From Prorocentrum cordatum (Eukaryota > Sar > Dinophyceae > Prorocentrales > Prorocentraceae): DNA of 38,832 nt. Positions within the stretch are counted from its first letter, which is position 1. Each line of letters begins with the position of its first letter. The stretch covers positions 32,501-71,332 of the forward strand of contig CAUYUJ010012692.1 in assembly GCA_963575745.1 (NCBI GenBank), read 5' to 3'. Below the pieces are notes generated by a model. It was not told the DNA's origin, did not search any database, and saw only the letters and a program-made list of their open reading frames with translations. A program made the position numbers and the translations under genes. Positions 9,018 to 19,035 of this stretch are shown one piece after another.

Positions 9018-9718
9018 GTCAGTTTCAGCATAGTCATGATCATGAGCATCATCGTCATCAGCATCAACACCATCATCGGAAGCATAATCAGCAGTACCAT
9101 CATCATCAGCAACCGCCGTAACATCATCATCCGCATCAACATCACCATCATCAGCATTATCAGCAGCAGCAGCATCGTTATCATCGTCACATCATCATCA
9201 GCAGCATCATCATCAACATAATCAGTATCACCAGCTTCAGCATCATCATCATCAGCATGATCATCAGCAGCAGCATCATCTGCATCGTCATCAGCATCAG
9301 CAGCATCACCGTATTCAGCATCATCACTATCATCAGACGCAGCAGCATCAGCACCCGCATCAGCATCATCAGCATCATCATCAGCAGCATCAGCAGTGTC
9401 AGCAGCATCAGCAGACATCCGCATCAGCAGCATCAGCATCGGCATCATTATAATCAGCATCATCAGCAGCAGCATCATCAGTATCATCGTAATCACCATC
9501 ATCAGTATCATCGTCAGCAGCATCATCATCATGTTCATCAGTATCATCATCAGCAGCAGCATCAGCATCAGCAGTAGCAGCATCGGCATCAGCATCATCA
9601 CCATCATTAGCATCATCATCACCATCATCATCATCAGCATCACCATCATCATCAACATCAGCAGCATCAGCAGCATCATCATCGTCGTTATCGGCAGCAG
9701 CAGCAGCAGCATCATCCC
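8771..9718. repeat. CAT/CAG trinucleotide array
   Basis: About 950 bp of CAT units with frequent CAG, CAC and scattered variant triplets. Near-pure CAT in the first 200 bp, more diverged towards the right end. Stops are rare in most frames purely from composition, so the long frames here are not genes. Confidence 0.97.
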
Positions 9719-10256
9719 TCCCCTTCCTTCCTCCCTCCTCACGCCACCACGGCCACGGCGCGCGCGGCGCGCCCACGAGGGAGGAGGCCGTCCGCGCGCG
9801 GGGCGGGCTCGACTTCGGCCCCGCGGCGGGCGCGGCCAGTGCTACCGCCGCCAGCGCGCGGGCCCGCGCCACACCTGGCCGGGGCGGCGCTCCCGGGAGG
9901 AGCGAGAGGCGGCACGAGCACCCCTGACAGGCGCACCCCCCCAGCGAGGAGGTCCGCAGTGCCTCCCCGAGACACACCGAGGACACCGAGCACCAGCGCC
10001 ACCACGCAGGCCACGAGGGCACTCCCCGGCTCTCGGGGGAGTGCCCTCGTGGTGGCGTGGTGTCGCTACTCTTCGGGCCCGCGGGCTCTGCACACCACCT
10101 CGGTTTTCGAGGCTCTTCCTGCCCCTCCTCGTGCTGCTCATCACCCTGCTCTTCCCCTGCTCTTCCTCCTGCCTTGGCAGTCCTGGTCCTCCTGCTCTTC
10201 CTCCTGCTGCTCATCACCCTCATCGTTCCTTTCCTCATCTCCACCCCGCGTCGGCT
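9719..10256. other. Unique island between arrays
   Basis: GC-rich non-repetitive DNA. A minus-strand frame from 10014 to 9739 starts MACVVALVLGVLGVSRGG, which resembles a signal peptide, but no homology is recognised and codon quality is mixed. The hairpin at 10000-10062 overlaps its start. From about 10130 the sequence drifts into CCT-rich DNA. Confidence 0.35.
10000..10062. repeat. Long near-perfect hairpin
   Basis: The arms CCACGAGGGCACTCCCC (10011-10027) and its exact complement (10036-10052) pair over 17 bp with an 8-nt loop. Beyond a small internal bulge, CACCACGC (10000-10007) pairs with GCGTGGTG (10055-10062). About 25 pairs in total. Confidence 0.9.
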
Positions 10257-10458
10257 GGACCTGCTCCTCCTCCTCCTCCTCCTCCTCCTCCTCCTCCTCC
10301 TCCTCCTCCTCCTCCTCCTCCTCTCATCACCTTCTCCTCCTCCTCCTCCTCCTCCTCCTCCTCTCCTTCTCGACGTTCTCCCCGCCCTGTGCTCATGCTC
10401 GAAATAAGAATCCTCCTCCTCCTCCTCCTCCTCCTCCTCCTCCTCCTCCTCCTCCTCC
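10257..10458. repeat. CCT trinucleotide array
   Basis: Two CCT blocks separated by about 40 bp around 10370-10410, leading directly into the next CAT array, as in the 8401-9718 pair. Confidence 0.95.
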
Positions 10459-11447
10459 TCTTCATCACCATCATCAGAAGTATCATCGTCATCAAAATCA
10501 GCATCATCATCAGCAGCATCGTCAGCATCAAAAGTAGAATCAGCAGCATCATAATCATCATCACCATCATCATTGTCACCATCAGCAGCAGCAGCAGCAT
10601 CAGCCTCGTCATTGTCATCATCAGCATTATCGTCGTCATCGTCGTCATCATCAGCAGCATCATCATCATCAGCAGCAGCATCATCGCAATCATGATCACA
10701 ATCATCATAAGCATCGTCAGTAGCATCATCAGCAGCATCAGCATCATCAGCATAAGCGAAATCACCCTCATCCTCATTATCAGCATTATCATCAGCATCA
10801 TCATTGCAATCAACAACAGCATCTTCGTAGTCGTGGCCATCGTCATCAGCCTTATCATCACCATTAGCATCATCAGCATCATAGTCAGCAGCATGATCAT
10901 CAGCATCGCCAGCATCATGAGCATCATCAGATCCATAATCAGCATCACACTCACAGTCAACGGCATCAATACCATCACCATCATCAGCATCAACATCGGC
11001 ACTAACGTTGTTCGCATCATCAGCATCACGGCTCTCAAGCACGCGCGTAGTCATCCTCATCTTCCACGTCAGCACACTGTCCAGCATAATCACGTCACGT
11101 TCCTGATGCTTATAATCCTGCTCGCATTCCCATCGACATCGCCAGCATCATCATTATCATCATCGTCAGCAGCAGCAGCAGCGTCAGCATCAACATCATC
11201 ATCATCATCAGCATCATCATCATCATCAGCAACATCAGTATGAACATCATCCTGCTTACCGAAACCGCCTCCCAGATCATCAGCAGCAACATCAGCATCA
11301 TCAGAATCATCAGCAGTATCATGAGCAGCATCATCATCAGCAGCAGCAACATCCTCATCATTAATATCAGCATCATCATGCTCATCATCATCAGTATCAG
11401 CAGCAGGAGCACCACCACCGACAACAACATCATCATCATCGTCCACC
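10459..11447. repeat. CAT/CAG trinucleotide array, degenerate
   Basis: Nearly 1 kb of CAT/CAG units with many single-base variants; 11040-11140 is the least repetitive part. More diverged than the array at 8771-9718. Confidence 0.95.
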
Positions 11448-12360
11448 AACGGCCACCTGCTTATCATCTTGCATGCTCTCTTCTTCATCCTCCAGCTCCT
11501 CCTCATGCTCCTGCTCCTGCTCCTGCTCCTCCTCCTCCTCCTCCTCCTCCTCCCCCTCCACCTCCTCATTCTCCCCGTCCACAGCTCATCCTGCCCGGAC
11601 TTACGAAAATTGTTCCAGCCCACGGGTCGTCTTCCTCCCTGGTCTGTATGTCGTTTCCCTCCACTTCGGGTGAATCCCTCTGTCTGTATGTACGCCGATG
11701 AATCCCTCTCCTCCCCCCCTCCTTCTCCCCCACCCCCCTCCCTAATCCTCACCCTCATCTCGTCCCTCTTCTCCTCCTCCTCCTCCTCCTCCTCCTCCTC
11801 CTCCCTCCTCCTCCTCCTCCTCCTCATCCTCCTCCTCCTTTTTCTCCTCCGCCTCATCCTCCTCCTCCTCCGCCTCCTCCTCCTACTCTCCTCCGCATCC
11901 GCCTCCTCCTCCTCATCATCCTCCTCCTCCTCCCCCTCCTCCTCCCCCTGACCCCCTCATTATCCTGATTCATCCTTCTCGCCGCCACGCCTCCTCATTA
12001 TACTCCCCCTCCTCCTCCTCCTCCTCCTCCTCCTCCTCCTCCCCTCCTCCTTCCTCCTCCTCCTCCTCCTCCTCCTCCACCTCCTCTTCCTCATCGTCCT
12101 CCTGCTCCTCCTCATCCTCCTCCTCCCTCCTCCCTCCTCTCCCTTCTCCCCCTCCTCCTCCTCATCCTCCTCCTCCTCCTCCTCCCCTCCTCCTCCTCCT
12201 CCTCCTCCTCCTCCTCATCCTCCTCCTCCTCCTCCACCTCATCCTCCTCCTCCTTGTTCTCCTCCGCCTCATCCTCCTCCTCCGCCTCATCCTCCTCCTG
12301 CTCCTCCTCCTCCTCCTCCTCCTCCTCCTCCTCCTCCTCCTCCATCTCCCTCCTCCCCCT
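11448..12360. repeat. CCT trinucleotide arrays
   Basis: CCT blocks with CAT, CGC and CTG interruptions and one less repetitive spacer near 11580-11710. Confidence 0.92.
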
Positions 12361-13803
12361 TTTCCTGTGAGGGGGAACAGAAACGGAGAAGCAGGAGACA
12401 GAGGAGGAGGAGAAAGGGGGAAGGACAGGGGAGGGAGGGGGAAGAAGGGGGAAAAGGGGGGGGGGCAAGGAGTGAAGACGAGGGAGGAGGAAGAACAAGG
12501 CAGGATCGGATTGGATCGGAATGAGGGTTCATCGTCAGTCTGTAACGCAGCGCAAACATGGAACGCACCAGGCGCGACACATGTGCGACGAAAAGCTGCG
12601 GGCGAGTGCCCCTGACCCAGGCGCGACACAACACCTAGTGCGAATGACGGCCGCACCGTATTAAAAGCCTCCGGGAGCATGGCAGGGAGGAAAGCGTGGA
12701 AGGCTCGAAGGCCTGGCTGGCGCAAGCCAACCCAACCGGAAGGAAGGAACACGGAACAGAGAGGCCTGAGACAGCACAATGAGCATGAGGCTACCGCCAG
12801 GACTGCCGCCCCTGCAAACGGCAACTGAACAATCCGAATGTTGCAACGCAGATGCGGACAGTCAACACTGAACCACTAGAAGCGGCCACGACTGCACCAG
12901 AAAGAGGCCTCGCCAGAGCGAAGACTGGTTGTGCGCAGGTAACGATCGCAAGAGTCACAGCATGCACGTCGACGCCAAGGGCGAAGGTAGAGAACCAGAG
13001 GGGCAGCAGGCAGGAACGCGCCCCCAACTGAAAAGCAACTTTGGGCGACAGCGGTGCCCGAGGCACCACGTGCAGCAGTACAAGCTGTGAGGCAAGCGCA
13101 CGGCAAAATACTCACTACACGTCTGTCGGAAGAAGTAGGTAAAAATATGAAGTAGGAAGGCGGATTAAGTGGATCGGGACCAGGCCCTCCCAGAGAATAA
13201 CAAAACACAGCAAAAGCATGTCGATTCTTAGGATCTGAGAATCCAAAAATACCCACAATTGGCACTGCCTGTTTGCATGAGAGGCTCCGGCCACAAGGGA
13301 AAGAGAGGCTGCACACAACAGAGCGCAATAGGATCAAAGCGAATATTGGCTGGGCGCCCAAGGGGGGACGGCCCACAAGCAGAGAAGCTGGACAGACCTA
13401 CAGCACGCCAGATCATCCACACTGCAAATAGCGCCACGAAGGAGAGTCCATCATGCGTGGGCAAGCTTGCTCATAGCAATCACCTGGCTCTGCTGCCACG
13501 CACAGGAAAAACTGTCGAGAAGCCCCTGCGATCTGCGACCGGACCAGGATATCCGAGAGCATCCTCATCTTGTGGAGGAGAGCCCCCGATACAACGAGCA
13601 CGGCACCTGAAACTTGCCACCTGCCCTGCAAGTCTCAGCACGCCGCCAGCCTCCATCATGGGCCATGGACCCGAAGGAGTGGCGCGCCGGCGGCCGCATC
13701 GGAACGCGCCTGGCACAGTGGAACCACCCACTGCTCGTACGCGACCACGGGTCGGAGATCCCTTCTTGCACGACTTGCGAGGTGGGAGGCTGCACAATGC
13801 TAA
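12361..13803. other. Unassigned region
   Basis: Begins with a purine-rich stretch (12370-12490) that is not a regular array. The rest is mixed sequence of moderate GC. A + frame at 13614-13829 reads MDPKEWRAGGRIGTRLAQWN and then PSCTTCEVGGCT; it is not recognised and runs into the foldback at 13804. No gene is claimed. Confidence 0.35.
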
Positions 13804-13975
13804 TCGGGGATGGACAGACCCCCCTTTAGCAAAACGTGGTTTAGTGAAAAAGACCTGAGGCCCAAACCTGGTGGGCGGAAGGCTGGAAAATAACGGCCAC
13901 GGCGCCCTCTCGAGAACCGAAAACGGACAATTCACTAATCGACGTGTCACTGTTGGGGGTTCTGTCCACCCCCGA
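13804..13975. mobile_element. Foldback element with GCTAA target duplication
   Basis: The 45-bp terminal arms at 13804-13848 and 13931-13975 are inverted copies, matching at 35 of 45 positions. Both start TCGGGG at the outer end and end TTAGTGAA at the inner end. The 5-bp GCTAA lies immediately outside on both sides (13799-13803 and 13976-13980), a perfect target-site duplication. The 172-bp element has no coding capacity. Arms of the same type occur at 18422-18602, and the TCGGGG terminus recurs at 33184. Confidence 0.8.
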
Positions 13976-13980
13976 GCTAA

Positions 13981-15140
13981 GGCTCTCACTCTCATTCCGC
14001 CGCGGCTGCCGAGCAGGGGGCTGGGAAGCACCGCGCGCGGGCAAGGGAGGCCTCTCGTGATGTGGCAGCGAGCCGAGGTGCAGGGCACTCTCGTCGTCCT
14101 GGGCAGGTCCAGCACGCCTGGCCTCGAGGCACGCATGTTTGCCCCCGTCACGCAACTCCTGGCGAGCCTTCGAGTTAGCGACGTGCAAGTCTGACACCCG
14201 ATGCTCCTCAAATCGGAAAAGCAGCACGCTCCGTTACACAACACCGGGGCTGTTCATCGGCATCCCTGCCAGGCAACGCAGCTTGCATGTCTAGCTGCGC
14301 TTGCTCCAGCTCATCTGCACCAGCCTCGAGGGCCCGGATGTCGGCTCCACCCTGTGGCGAGGGGATCTGGAGCGCGACTGGGGGCAGCCCACTGGGACAG
14401 GAGCAGGGGAAGGCTGAGACCGCAAGATCTGTCGCGTATCGCCAGAACTTGCCTGCCCGCGGTCAGCACTGCGGGGGCGTCTCATTGAGGCAGGCAGGGG
14501 AGCGTCACCTCCAACAGAACGCTGGCTCCTGGGGGCACGAGTGTCGCGGGCAGCACTGACTGTGTCAGATGTCGGACGACGCCAACGGCAAAGGCGATGT
14601 GCAACCGGTGGCCTTTCGGCACGGGAGGGCTTGGCCTTGGAGACCACGGAGCCTAAGCCACCAGGCGGCGACAAAGGAGCAGGCGACGAAGAAGCAGGGC
14701 CATCTCTGGAGACATGTAAGCTGCTCGTATCAAGCGGAGGCGGTGGAAGCACGAGGATGCCCGCTGCCCCCTGCGTCGTGTCCTTCAGCTACACGCTCAG
14801 CCGCGGGTGGTGCGGGCGGCGGCGGGTGACGGGGCAGAGGAAGCGCAGCACTCTGCCACACTGAGGGCGGCGGCGCACGCGTCGGCGGCGCCCTACATTG
14901 CCAGATTGGGAGAGGAACAACGCCGGGCCAAGCTGGCACCCCAGGTCGACAAGGGCGGAGGAGGCAAGGGGAAGCCTCCGCCTCGCGCCCAATCCATGGC
15001 GTCGCGGTCAATCGCCCTCGCAAGTGGCACGCTGGGCCCGAGCCGTGCGCGTGTGAGGGGTAAGGCAAAACGGCTGCGGCTACGGCCCGAGCCTAAGCAG
15101 GGGAGAAGGGAGGGAGGCGGAGAAGAAAAGATGACGTGAC
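13981..15140. other. Unassigned region
   Basis: GC-rich mixed sequence. Coding-like short frames are present (for example around 14560-14740 on +) but none is long, conserved or recognisable. No repeat structure was noticed. Confidence 0.35.
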
Positions 15141-15420
15141 GAGGGGGGAGAGGGAGGAGGAGGAGGAGGAGGAGGAGGAGGAGGAGGAGGAGGAGGAGGA
15201 GGAGAGGAGGAGGAGGAGGAGGAGGAGGGGAGGAGAGGAGGAGGGAGGGAGGGGAGGGGGGGAGGGAGGGAAGGGAGGAGGGGAGGGAGGGGAGAGGGAA
15301 GGAGGGAGGAGGAGAGGAGGAGAGGAGGACGAGAAGGAGGAGGAAGAGGAGGAGGGGGAGGAGGAAGAGGAGGAGGAGGAGTAGGAGGAGCAGGAGGAGG
15401 CGCAGGAGGAACGCGAGGGG
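15141..15420. repeat. GGA polypurine array
   Basis: GGA units on the + strand. 15141-15329 is a 189-nt stretch with no pyrimidine, followed by a few interruptions. This is opposite in strand to the CCT arrays to the left. Confidence 0.97.
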
Positions 15421-15460
15421 AAGAAGAAGCCGGCGAAGCCCGCGGAGTGCCCGGCGGGCC

Positions 15461-15748
15461 GCGGCGGCGAGCCTTGCCGGGAACCACGGCGAGCGGCAGG
15501 AGCTGCGGGAAGCTGAGCTTGCCGCGGCCGTGGTGGCGGGGGGGGCCCAGGCCGGCCACCTTCGGGAGAAGGAGGAGGAGGAGGACGAGGAGGAGGAGCT
15601 GCAGACAGGGGCGAGCTGTACGCTGTGCACGTGGCGGTGCGAGGAGGTGTCGGACACGCGGCCTTTCGGCTCAGACAATGCTGCTTGCTGGTACACTGGT
15701 CGCCCGCAGCCCCCGCAGGAGAAAATGCTGACCTTTGGTGTATGGTAG
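15461..15748 (+). CDS. Unrecognised C-terminal coding stretch
   Basis: Frame 2 is open and rich in G/C third positions. It reads SLAGNHGERQELREAELAAA, then GGAQAGHLREKEEEEDEEEE, then SCTLCTWRCEEVSD, and ends MLTFGVW with a TAG at 15746-15748. A charged helix with an acidic run is followed by a CxxC...C cluster. The start is not known: the frame continues leftwards into the GGA array, where it would be artificial. No family is recognised. It could be a real last exon or another retroelement fragment. The C-rich tail is unlike the flanking arrays. Confidence 0.3.
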   Translation, partial: AAASLAGNHGERQELREAELAAAVVAGGAQAGHLREKEEEEDEEEELQTGASCTLCTWRCEEVSDTRPFGSDNAACWYTGRPQPPQEKMLTFGVW

Positions 15749-16089
15749 GAGCGTCACTTAAGAATAAGGTTTCTCATTTTCCGTTTACATGCATTTTGCG
15801 CGCACTCGCACCAGGAAGCAGTAGACATCCTCCAGTGTAATGCGTCAGCCCTAGCTACGACGAGCTTCAGTAGACATCCTCCAGGGAATGCAGTAGCCGA
15901 CGAGCTAATACTACAGCAGCTACTGTTCGCATCGAGGCTCCCGTTCGTGCAAGCATACATCAAGTTGAGCGAATGGCGTATATTATGATACGTAATCCGC
16001 CGATCCGGCGTGTGAGTTTAAGAAGTCTAAGGTGAAGTTCTGCTTCAGCATGAGCTTCAGCTCTGCTTGGGAGGGGGGGAGGGGGGGGG
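15749..16089. repeat. Spacer with a short tandem duplication
   Basis: CAGTAGACATCCTCCAG occurs at about 15822 and 15870, each followed by a diverged copy of AATGCRTCAGCC...GACGAGCT, giving a ~48-bp duplication across 15820-15908. The rest is unremarkable and ends in a G-run at the assembly gap. Confidence 0.6.
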
Positions 16090-16189
16090 NNNNNNNNNNN
16101 NNNNNNNNNNNNNNNNNNNNNNNNNNNNNNNNNNNNNNNNNNNNNNNNNNNNNNNNNNNNNNNNNNNNNNNNNNNNNNNNNNNNNNNNN
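16090..16189. other. Assembly gap (100 N)
   Basis: Exactly 100 unknown bases after a G-run. Probably a scaffolding placeholder of unknown true length. Confidence 0.98.
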
Positions 16190-16338
16190 ACAATAGGAAT
16201 ACTGTTGAGCACGTTCGAAGTTACCCAGTGTCAAAATCATGAAGGCCACTGGCCCCCCCCCCGCCCGCCTGACACTTCTTCTTGCTGTTGGTGGGGTCTT
16301 AGTAACCGACACGGTTCGCAGATTCCGTTAACTCCTCG

Positions 16339-16640
16339 CTTTTTCTCCTGCCTGCTCCTCCTCTTCCTCCCCAACCTACTCCTCCGCCTCCTCCCTCCTT
16401 CCTCCTCCTCCTCAGTCCCCCTCATCCTCCTCCTCCTCTCCTCTCCTCACTCCTCCTACCCTCCTTCCTCTCCTGAGTCCCCCTCCTTCCTCCACTCCGT
16501 CCCCTCCGTCCTCCTCCTCCTCCTCCTCCTCCCCCTCCACCTCCTCGTCCTCCTCCTCTTCCTCCTCCTCCTCCTCCTCCTCCTCAGGCCCCCTCCTTCC
16601 TCCTCTTCCTCCTCCTCCTACTACCACCTCCTATCCTCAG
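16339..16640. repeat. Imperfect CCT array
   Basis: Pyrimidine-rich CCT units with frequent CCCT and TTCC variants on the + strand. Confidence 0.9.
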
Positions 16641-16671
16641 CCCCATTCCCAGGAGAAGGAGGATTGCTATG

Positions 16672-16692
16672 AGGGAGAGAGAGAGAGAGAGA
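16672..16692. repeat. GA dinucleotide run
   Basis: About ten GA units following the CCT array. Confidence 0.9.
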
Positions 16693-16800
16693 TGGATGTT
16701 GACGATCACGAAAAAAAAAACAGCACCTCCGCCGACGACGAGACAACCGAAGGCGACAGCTGGACAATCAAAAAAGCATACAACAGAAGAGCTAGGACGT

Positions 16801-16920
16801 TGGAGGTCGCGCAGATTTCAAAGATCGGCGCTAGACCCCCTCCATGGCGCGCGGGGCGGCGCGGGAGGCGCCGCCAGGGGGGCCCGGCGCCGATCCGGGA
16901 AATCCGCGCGGACCCTCGAC
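16801..16920. mobile_element. GC-rich inverted-repeat element, copy 1
   Basis: The left arm GGAGGTCGCGCAGATTTCAA and the right arm GGAAATCCGCGCGGACC (about 16897-16914) are inverted copies. The interior has the shared core GGAGGCGCCGCCAGGGGGGC. Same family as 27055-27154, 30465-30616 and 32020-32168; arms diverged. Confidence 0.65.
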
Positions 16921-16959
16921 GGTTTCTGCTTGCGTCATTTTGCCGTATTCGCATACGTT

Positions 16960-17044
16960 GCCATCGCTCCGACGTCCATGCCACGTGCATATGTCGGTTT
17001 CGCGCGCTGCTGCCTCGCAAGAACATTGACGATGCTCCTCGACA
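16960..17044 (+). mobile_element. Left part of a split GCCATCGCTC element
   Basis: Starts GCCATCGCTCCGACGTCCAT and continues through TCGGTTTCGCGCG to GATGCTCCTCGACA, aligning to the first two thirds of the complete copies at 28373-28497 and 31117-31239. It stops where the CCT array begins. Confidence 0.65.
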
Positions 17045-17054
17045 GACCACACCA

Positions 17055-17350
17055 AGAAACTCCTCCTCCTCCTCCTCCTTCTCCTCCTCCTCCTCCTCCG
17101 CTTCCTCCTCCTCTCCTCCTTCTCCTCCTCCTCTCCTCTCCTCCTCCTCCTGCCTTACATCCTCCTCCTCCTCCTGTCCCCTCCTCCTCCTCCTCCCCCT
17201 CCTCCTCTCCTCCTCTCTCCTCCATCCTCCTCCTCCTCCTCCTTTCCCTTCCCCCTTTTTCCTTTCCTGCTCTCCTCCTGCTCCTGCTCTTCCTCCTCCT
17301 CCTCCTCCACCTCCTCCTCCTCCTCCACCTCCTCCTCCTCCTCCTCCCTC
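17055..17350. repeat. CCT array splitting an inverted-repeat element
   Basis: About 300 bp of imperfect CCT between two partial copies of the GCCATCGCTC element. Confidence 0.93.
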
Positions 17351-17420
17351 TCGCAAGATGATCCATGTTGATTCTTGATGGCCCTCGCCGAGAAAACAAT
17401 GCACACGGCAGAGCGATGCC
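17351..17420 (+). mobile_element. Right part of a split GCCATCGCTC element
   Basis: Reads TCGCAAGATGATCC, then TTGATGGCCCTCGCCGAG, then AACAATGCACACGGCAGAGCGATGCC, aligning to the second half of the complete copies. The central region is present in both halves, so the array either duplicated it or separates two differently truncated copies. Confidence 0.65.
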
Positions 17421-18104
17421 AAGGCAACCCAAGGGGGCAGAGCTGCGGGCGGGCGGCCTGCAATATGACCAGGGACGCCGCCGCAGAGCCCTCGCGGCCC
17501 GGTGCCAGGCGCGAGCAAGACGGGAAGGGGCACGCGACTGCCTGTGCCGGGGTCGTCTTTCGTGTCGCCGTCGTCGCCGCCGCCGCAACCACGTCGTCGC
17601 AGTCAGCTCCCCCGAGATCCTGGCATGTCCATTTGGACGAGCCGGGCGGTTCGCCTGGCTGCGGGCCCAGGAACCCTCACAAATGCATCCTGCTCCAAAA
17701 GTGGTGCAGAAAGATAGGTAATGTTTCTCTGGTCGTGGTTTTTCGCGGCGATGTTTTTCGATGCGTCGGATATCAAAGTCCTTCGTCGAACGCTTTCCTC
17801 TGGGTCGTCCTCCCCACGAGAGATGGGGGGGACGGGAGAGAACGCCACGTATCCCTGGTGATCCTCCTGGTCCTCCGTCCCCCTCCCCCTCGTCCTCCTG
17901 CTCATCGTGATCATCATCAGCAGCAACAGCACCGCCATCGTTAGCAGCATCAATATCCGCCACCGTGCCTGTACGGAGCGGGCGCGCCGGAATGCTCGTC
18001 TGGTGACTGGAAAACTGGTTGTGTCTTCTAGGTCAGACCCCCCCTCCTCGCGCGCACCGAAAAAAGGCGCCCTCCTGGATGTGTTTTCTGTTCCGCCTTC
18101 AGAC
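17421..18104. other. Spacer, no gene recognised
   Basis: Mixed sequence, with a short CATCAG stretch near 17900-17950. No supported feature. Confidence 0.4.
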
Positions 18105-18428
18105 GGCAAATATGGCTATCAAAACGGCTTCCAAGATAGCAAAGATGACACCAAGACGGCCCAAGATGGCCCAAGACGGCATAAGAGGCTCAAGAGGCTT
18201 CCAGGACGGCCGAAGAGAGCTCCGAGAGGCCTCCGAGAGAGCCCGAGGAGGGAAACGTCAATGACTTTCATGTGGTGTTTCCAGGAATTGGAGGCTCTCG
18301 CACATTCGGGCTTCCGCCCGCTCCAGAGGGTCCGAGAGGCGGCCTAGATAGCTCCAAGACAGCCCCAGAGGCCCCCGAGAGGGCCCCAAGTCGGCCCAAG
18401 AGGACCCCAAAATCGCCCAAGTCGGGCG
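18105..18428. repeat. Degenerate GGCCCAAGA-type tandem repeat
   Basis: Units such as CCAAGACGGCCCAAGATGGC of 10-12 bp, strongly diverged, with a non-repetitive segment at about 18261-18330. Same family as the blocks at 18640-18830, 19835-21085, 23620-24200, 24655-24805, 28145-28275 and 37205-37435. Confidence 0.8.
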
Positions 18429-18523
18429 TTGGCAGAACTGGGTTTAGTGGAACCTGGTTTAGTGATTTGTTCCGGGGGCGCCCCCCGGTCCCATTTCCAC
18501 TAACCCGAACTGCCGTCACCCGA
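18422..18523. mobile_element. Foldback element, TCGGG/GTTTAGTGG type
   Basis: The left arm from 18422 runs TCGGGCGTTGGCAG, then AACTGGGTTTAGTGGAA (to 18452). The right arm 18495-18523 is its inverted copy (TTCCACTAACCCGAACTGCC, then a stretch ending CCCGA). The GC palindrome CCGGGGGCGCCCCCCGG lies between them. The outer TCGGG and inner TTTAGTG match the element at 13804-13975. No target duplication was seen. Confidence 0.65.
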
Positions 18524-18540
18524 AAAACGCCAGTTACGGC

Positions 18541-18602
18541 AAACCTGGTTTAGTAAATCTGGCCAATCGAGGGGCCCCAGGGCCCTACCACTAACCGGGT
18601 CC
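18541..18602. repeat. Second GTTTAGT/ACTAAC inverted pair
   Basis: AACCTGGTTTAGTAAAT (18542-18558) is an imperfect inverted match to ACCACTAACCGGGTCCC (18586-18602). Directly adjoins the foldback at 18422-18523 and is probably a relic of the same family. Confidence 0.5.
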
Positions 18603-18639
18603 CCTTACCCGGGGTCCTGGCTATGCCCGACCAGGACCC

Positions 18640-18830
18640 TCCCAGTAGAGCCACACGCCGGCCACACGCCGGCACGAAGACGGCCAAGTGGGCCGCCAAG
18701 ACGGCGTCCAGAGGCGTCAGACGGGCCGAGAGCTCCCGAAGACGGCCGAAGCGGTCCCCCAGGCCCCCAAGAGGCACCAAGAGGAGAGGCTCCCAGGAGG
18801 CTCCCAGGAGGCCCCAAGAGAGCTCCTAAG
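18640..18830. repeat. Degenerate CAAGA/GGCC-type repeat
   Basis: Continuation of the GGCCCAAGA family, more diverged here (AAGACGGCCAAGTGGGCCGC, AGGCTCCCAGGAGG). Confidence 0.65.
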
Positions 18831-18865
18831 AGGCCGTTTCCTTCTTATACCCTCATATTGATTTT

Positions 18866-19025
18866 CCCCCTCTCGTCCTCTTCCTTCTCCTCCTCCTCCT
18901 CCTGGGACCTGGGACCTGCAGACAGTTGTGTTTTCCAACGCTGCTCATCCTACTCCTCCTCCTCCCCCTCCTCCTCCTCCTCCTCCTCCTCCTCCTCCTC
19001 CTCCTCCTCCTCCTCTTCCTCCTCC
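18866..19025. repeat. CCT array
   Basis: Two CCT blocks around a ~50-bp interruption with GGGACCTGGGACCTG. Confidence 0.93.
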
Positions 19026-19035
19026 CACTTGCGCA

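Noticed and set aside
8343-9221. Poly-Pro, poly-Ser, poly-Leu, poly-Glu and poly-Arg frames in CCT/GGA arrays (also at 15136, 21504, 32720 and 34237).
   Set aside because: Artefacts of trinucleotide repeats; kept only where non-repetitive coding-like sequence continues beyond the array.
9739-10014. Minus-strand frame with a signal-peptide-like start (MACVVALVLGVLGV).
   Set aside because: Overlaps a strong hairpin, has mixed third-position composition, and other frames are equally open; mentioned in the island entry only.
9396-11243. Very long open frames through the CAT arrays, including an acidic Asp/Ala-rich frame of more than 500 codons on the minus strand.
   Set aside because: CAT/CAG repeats contain few stops in most frames, so overlapping frames on both strands are long at once. 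The predicted proteins are pure composition.
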